DNA of 64,000 nucleotides from Trissonchulus latispiculum (Eukaryota > Nematoda > Enoplea > Enoplida > Ironidae): assembly GCA_030248195.1 (NCBI GenBank), contig JASAND010016527.1, positions 1 through 64,000 of the forward strand. The letters run 5' to 3'. Made by a program: the position numbers and the translations under genes. This document shows, piece by piece, positions 62,933-64,000 of this stretch (positions within the stretch are counted from its first letter, which is position 1; each line of letters begins with the position of its first letter). Under the pieces are notes generated by a model, which made no database searches, was not told the DNA's origin, and saw nothing but the letters and a program-made list of their open reading frames with translations.

Positions 62933-64000
62933 TTTCGCTATAAAACATTAACCTCAATATTGTTGAGTATAAAAGCTTAGAGCTTGTAGCGAATAGAGAT
63001 ATAGGAAAAACAAGTACTCGCTTTTTATCCAGCTTTAAATTCCATTAGCATTTTTTCAATAATCTGATAGACGGTTTAGCCAAAATACTAGCACATGCAA
63101 TGGCTTCGAACTAGAGGTCTTCACTACGGCCCCGGCCGGTCCGCGGGCCAGGTAAGGTCGCGAGCCGACCGTTCGGCCCGCTATCAAGGGTCCATGCTGT
63201 TTTAGGACAATAATAATATTAACGCAAGATAATAATAACTCAAGTTATTCGTTTCAGAGATTCCTGTATTTCCCATGTTAGGTTTCTATAAACGCTGGTT
63301 TTCATATATCGCTGAATTGCCGCATTATCATTTCAGAAACTTTTTAAGTAAATACTTTGGTAATAATTAAGTAAATTCAAATTTTACAGCCATTGTAAAA
63401 TACAATACTCCCACTTGGGACTCTTTAGGAAAATTGATTATATATGCTGTTTGGGATTTTTTTGAAAAAATTAACATGGCGTGCCTGGCTTGGCAGGCAG
63501 GCCAAAGCAGTTCAGTTCAGTTTTGGCTTGTTCTTTGACTCAGTTAACAACAATCCTTAAGTTATCACCTAACTACATCCTCAGCTACATGAAAAGGTAC
63601 GACTCCCCGTGAAACCCTATGCATATGAGAAATAGATTTGTTTGCTTTGTCAACAAACTTCACGGGAATCTGAAAAGCAAATAAAACTGTACAAAAACAT
63701 TTAACAGACGACTTGACTATAGTTGTCTTTGGTGAAACCAATGTAGGACGGGCCATGTTTTAAAAGATTTCAAAGATTTCCGTTTATGTTCAGCTATTAA
63801 AAAGTAAAACCGCTCAATAAATCTTACGTAACAATTATATACTCTCAAATAATTGGTCTCCAAATTTATAACGCACAATGTCAGAGCCTCCAGATTCCAA
63901 AGTTTAGATAGAGGATGCAATACACCAATTACAACTCTCAAATTCAGATCAGAATATATATTTGAAATCTGCTAAATGGCGACACAAAAAAAGACCAAAA
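62933..64000. other. 5' flank of the choline transporter
   Basis: No TATA box is obvious before the ATG. A GC-rich island (63125-63195, with GGCCGGTCCGCGGGCC) stands out in AT-rich DNA. A minus-strand frame at 63565-63678 follows a TTTGCTTTTCAG acceptor and could be an exon of an upstream gene, but no family was recognised. Confidence 0.35.

Noticed and set aside
63565..63756. Possible choline acetyltransferase or other cholinergic-locus exon upstream of the transporter
   Set aside because: A splice acceptor is present, but the peptide showed no motif I could assign.

Overview
The window is AT-rich, intron-rich nuclear DNA of an invertebrate animal. Three host genes support this: an N-terminal piece of an aldehyde dehydrogenase 3-type gene, a single-exon neuropeptide-type rhodopsin-like GPCR, and a complete eight-exon high-affinity choline transporter (CHT1/SLC5A7) spread over 30 kb. 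The phylum cannot be fixed from what is visible. No rRNA or tRNA gene, prokaryotic operon or CRISPR array was found. Most of the rest is repeat DNA: terminal-inverted-repeat (TIR) and fold-back elements, satellites, and long ORF-less repeats.

Layout. 1-4260: part of a virus-like or transposon-like element (element A) that is a near-perfect giant palindrome with a 37-bp centre. Each arm carries a C2H2 zinc-finger gene and a small tryptophan-rich gene. 5390-7828 (minus): five ALDH3 exons; the rest of the gene must lie off the left edge, so element A appears to sit in one of its introns. 7.9-30.5 kb: no host gene recognised. It holds MITEs, a 350-bp satellite, three tandem copies of a structured hairpin unit (12.5-13.7 kb), and two copies of a long ORF-less repeat, each with an ideal heat-shock element (16.1 and 24.6 kb). 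30822-31979 (plus): GPCR. 32491-62932 (minus): choline transporter, convergent with the GPCR, exons 8 to 1 from left to right. Its 21-kb intron 3 holds element B (39968-51378), two inverted arms of about 5 kb around a unique centre of about 1.2 kb. 52.8-60.7 kb: more fold-back and TIR elements.

Elements A and B are the most interesting content. Both carry homologous one-finger C2H2 proteins with the same helical C-terminal part. Both have TATA boxes close upstream of short genes, and both have tracts of degenerate 11-12-bp repeats. Element B also carries, in each arm, a three-exon gene for a protein with three C2H2 fingers followed by a domain that, from memory of the family, resembles the N-terminal region of Maverick/Polinton (adintovirus-type) family-B DNA polymerase proteins. 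No integrase, capsid, ATPase or polymerase catalytic domain is visible. I read A and B as reduced derivatives of one Maverick-like lineage whose copies have become huge inverted repeats; that is inference. The arms of B are nearly identical, so duplication or gene conversion was recent.

Other points worth checking are a non-canonical splice donor in choline transporter exon 5, heat-shock elements inside a repeat family, and several unrelated TIR elements whose ends are built from one short motif repeated many times.
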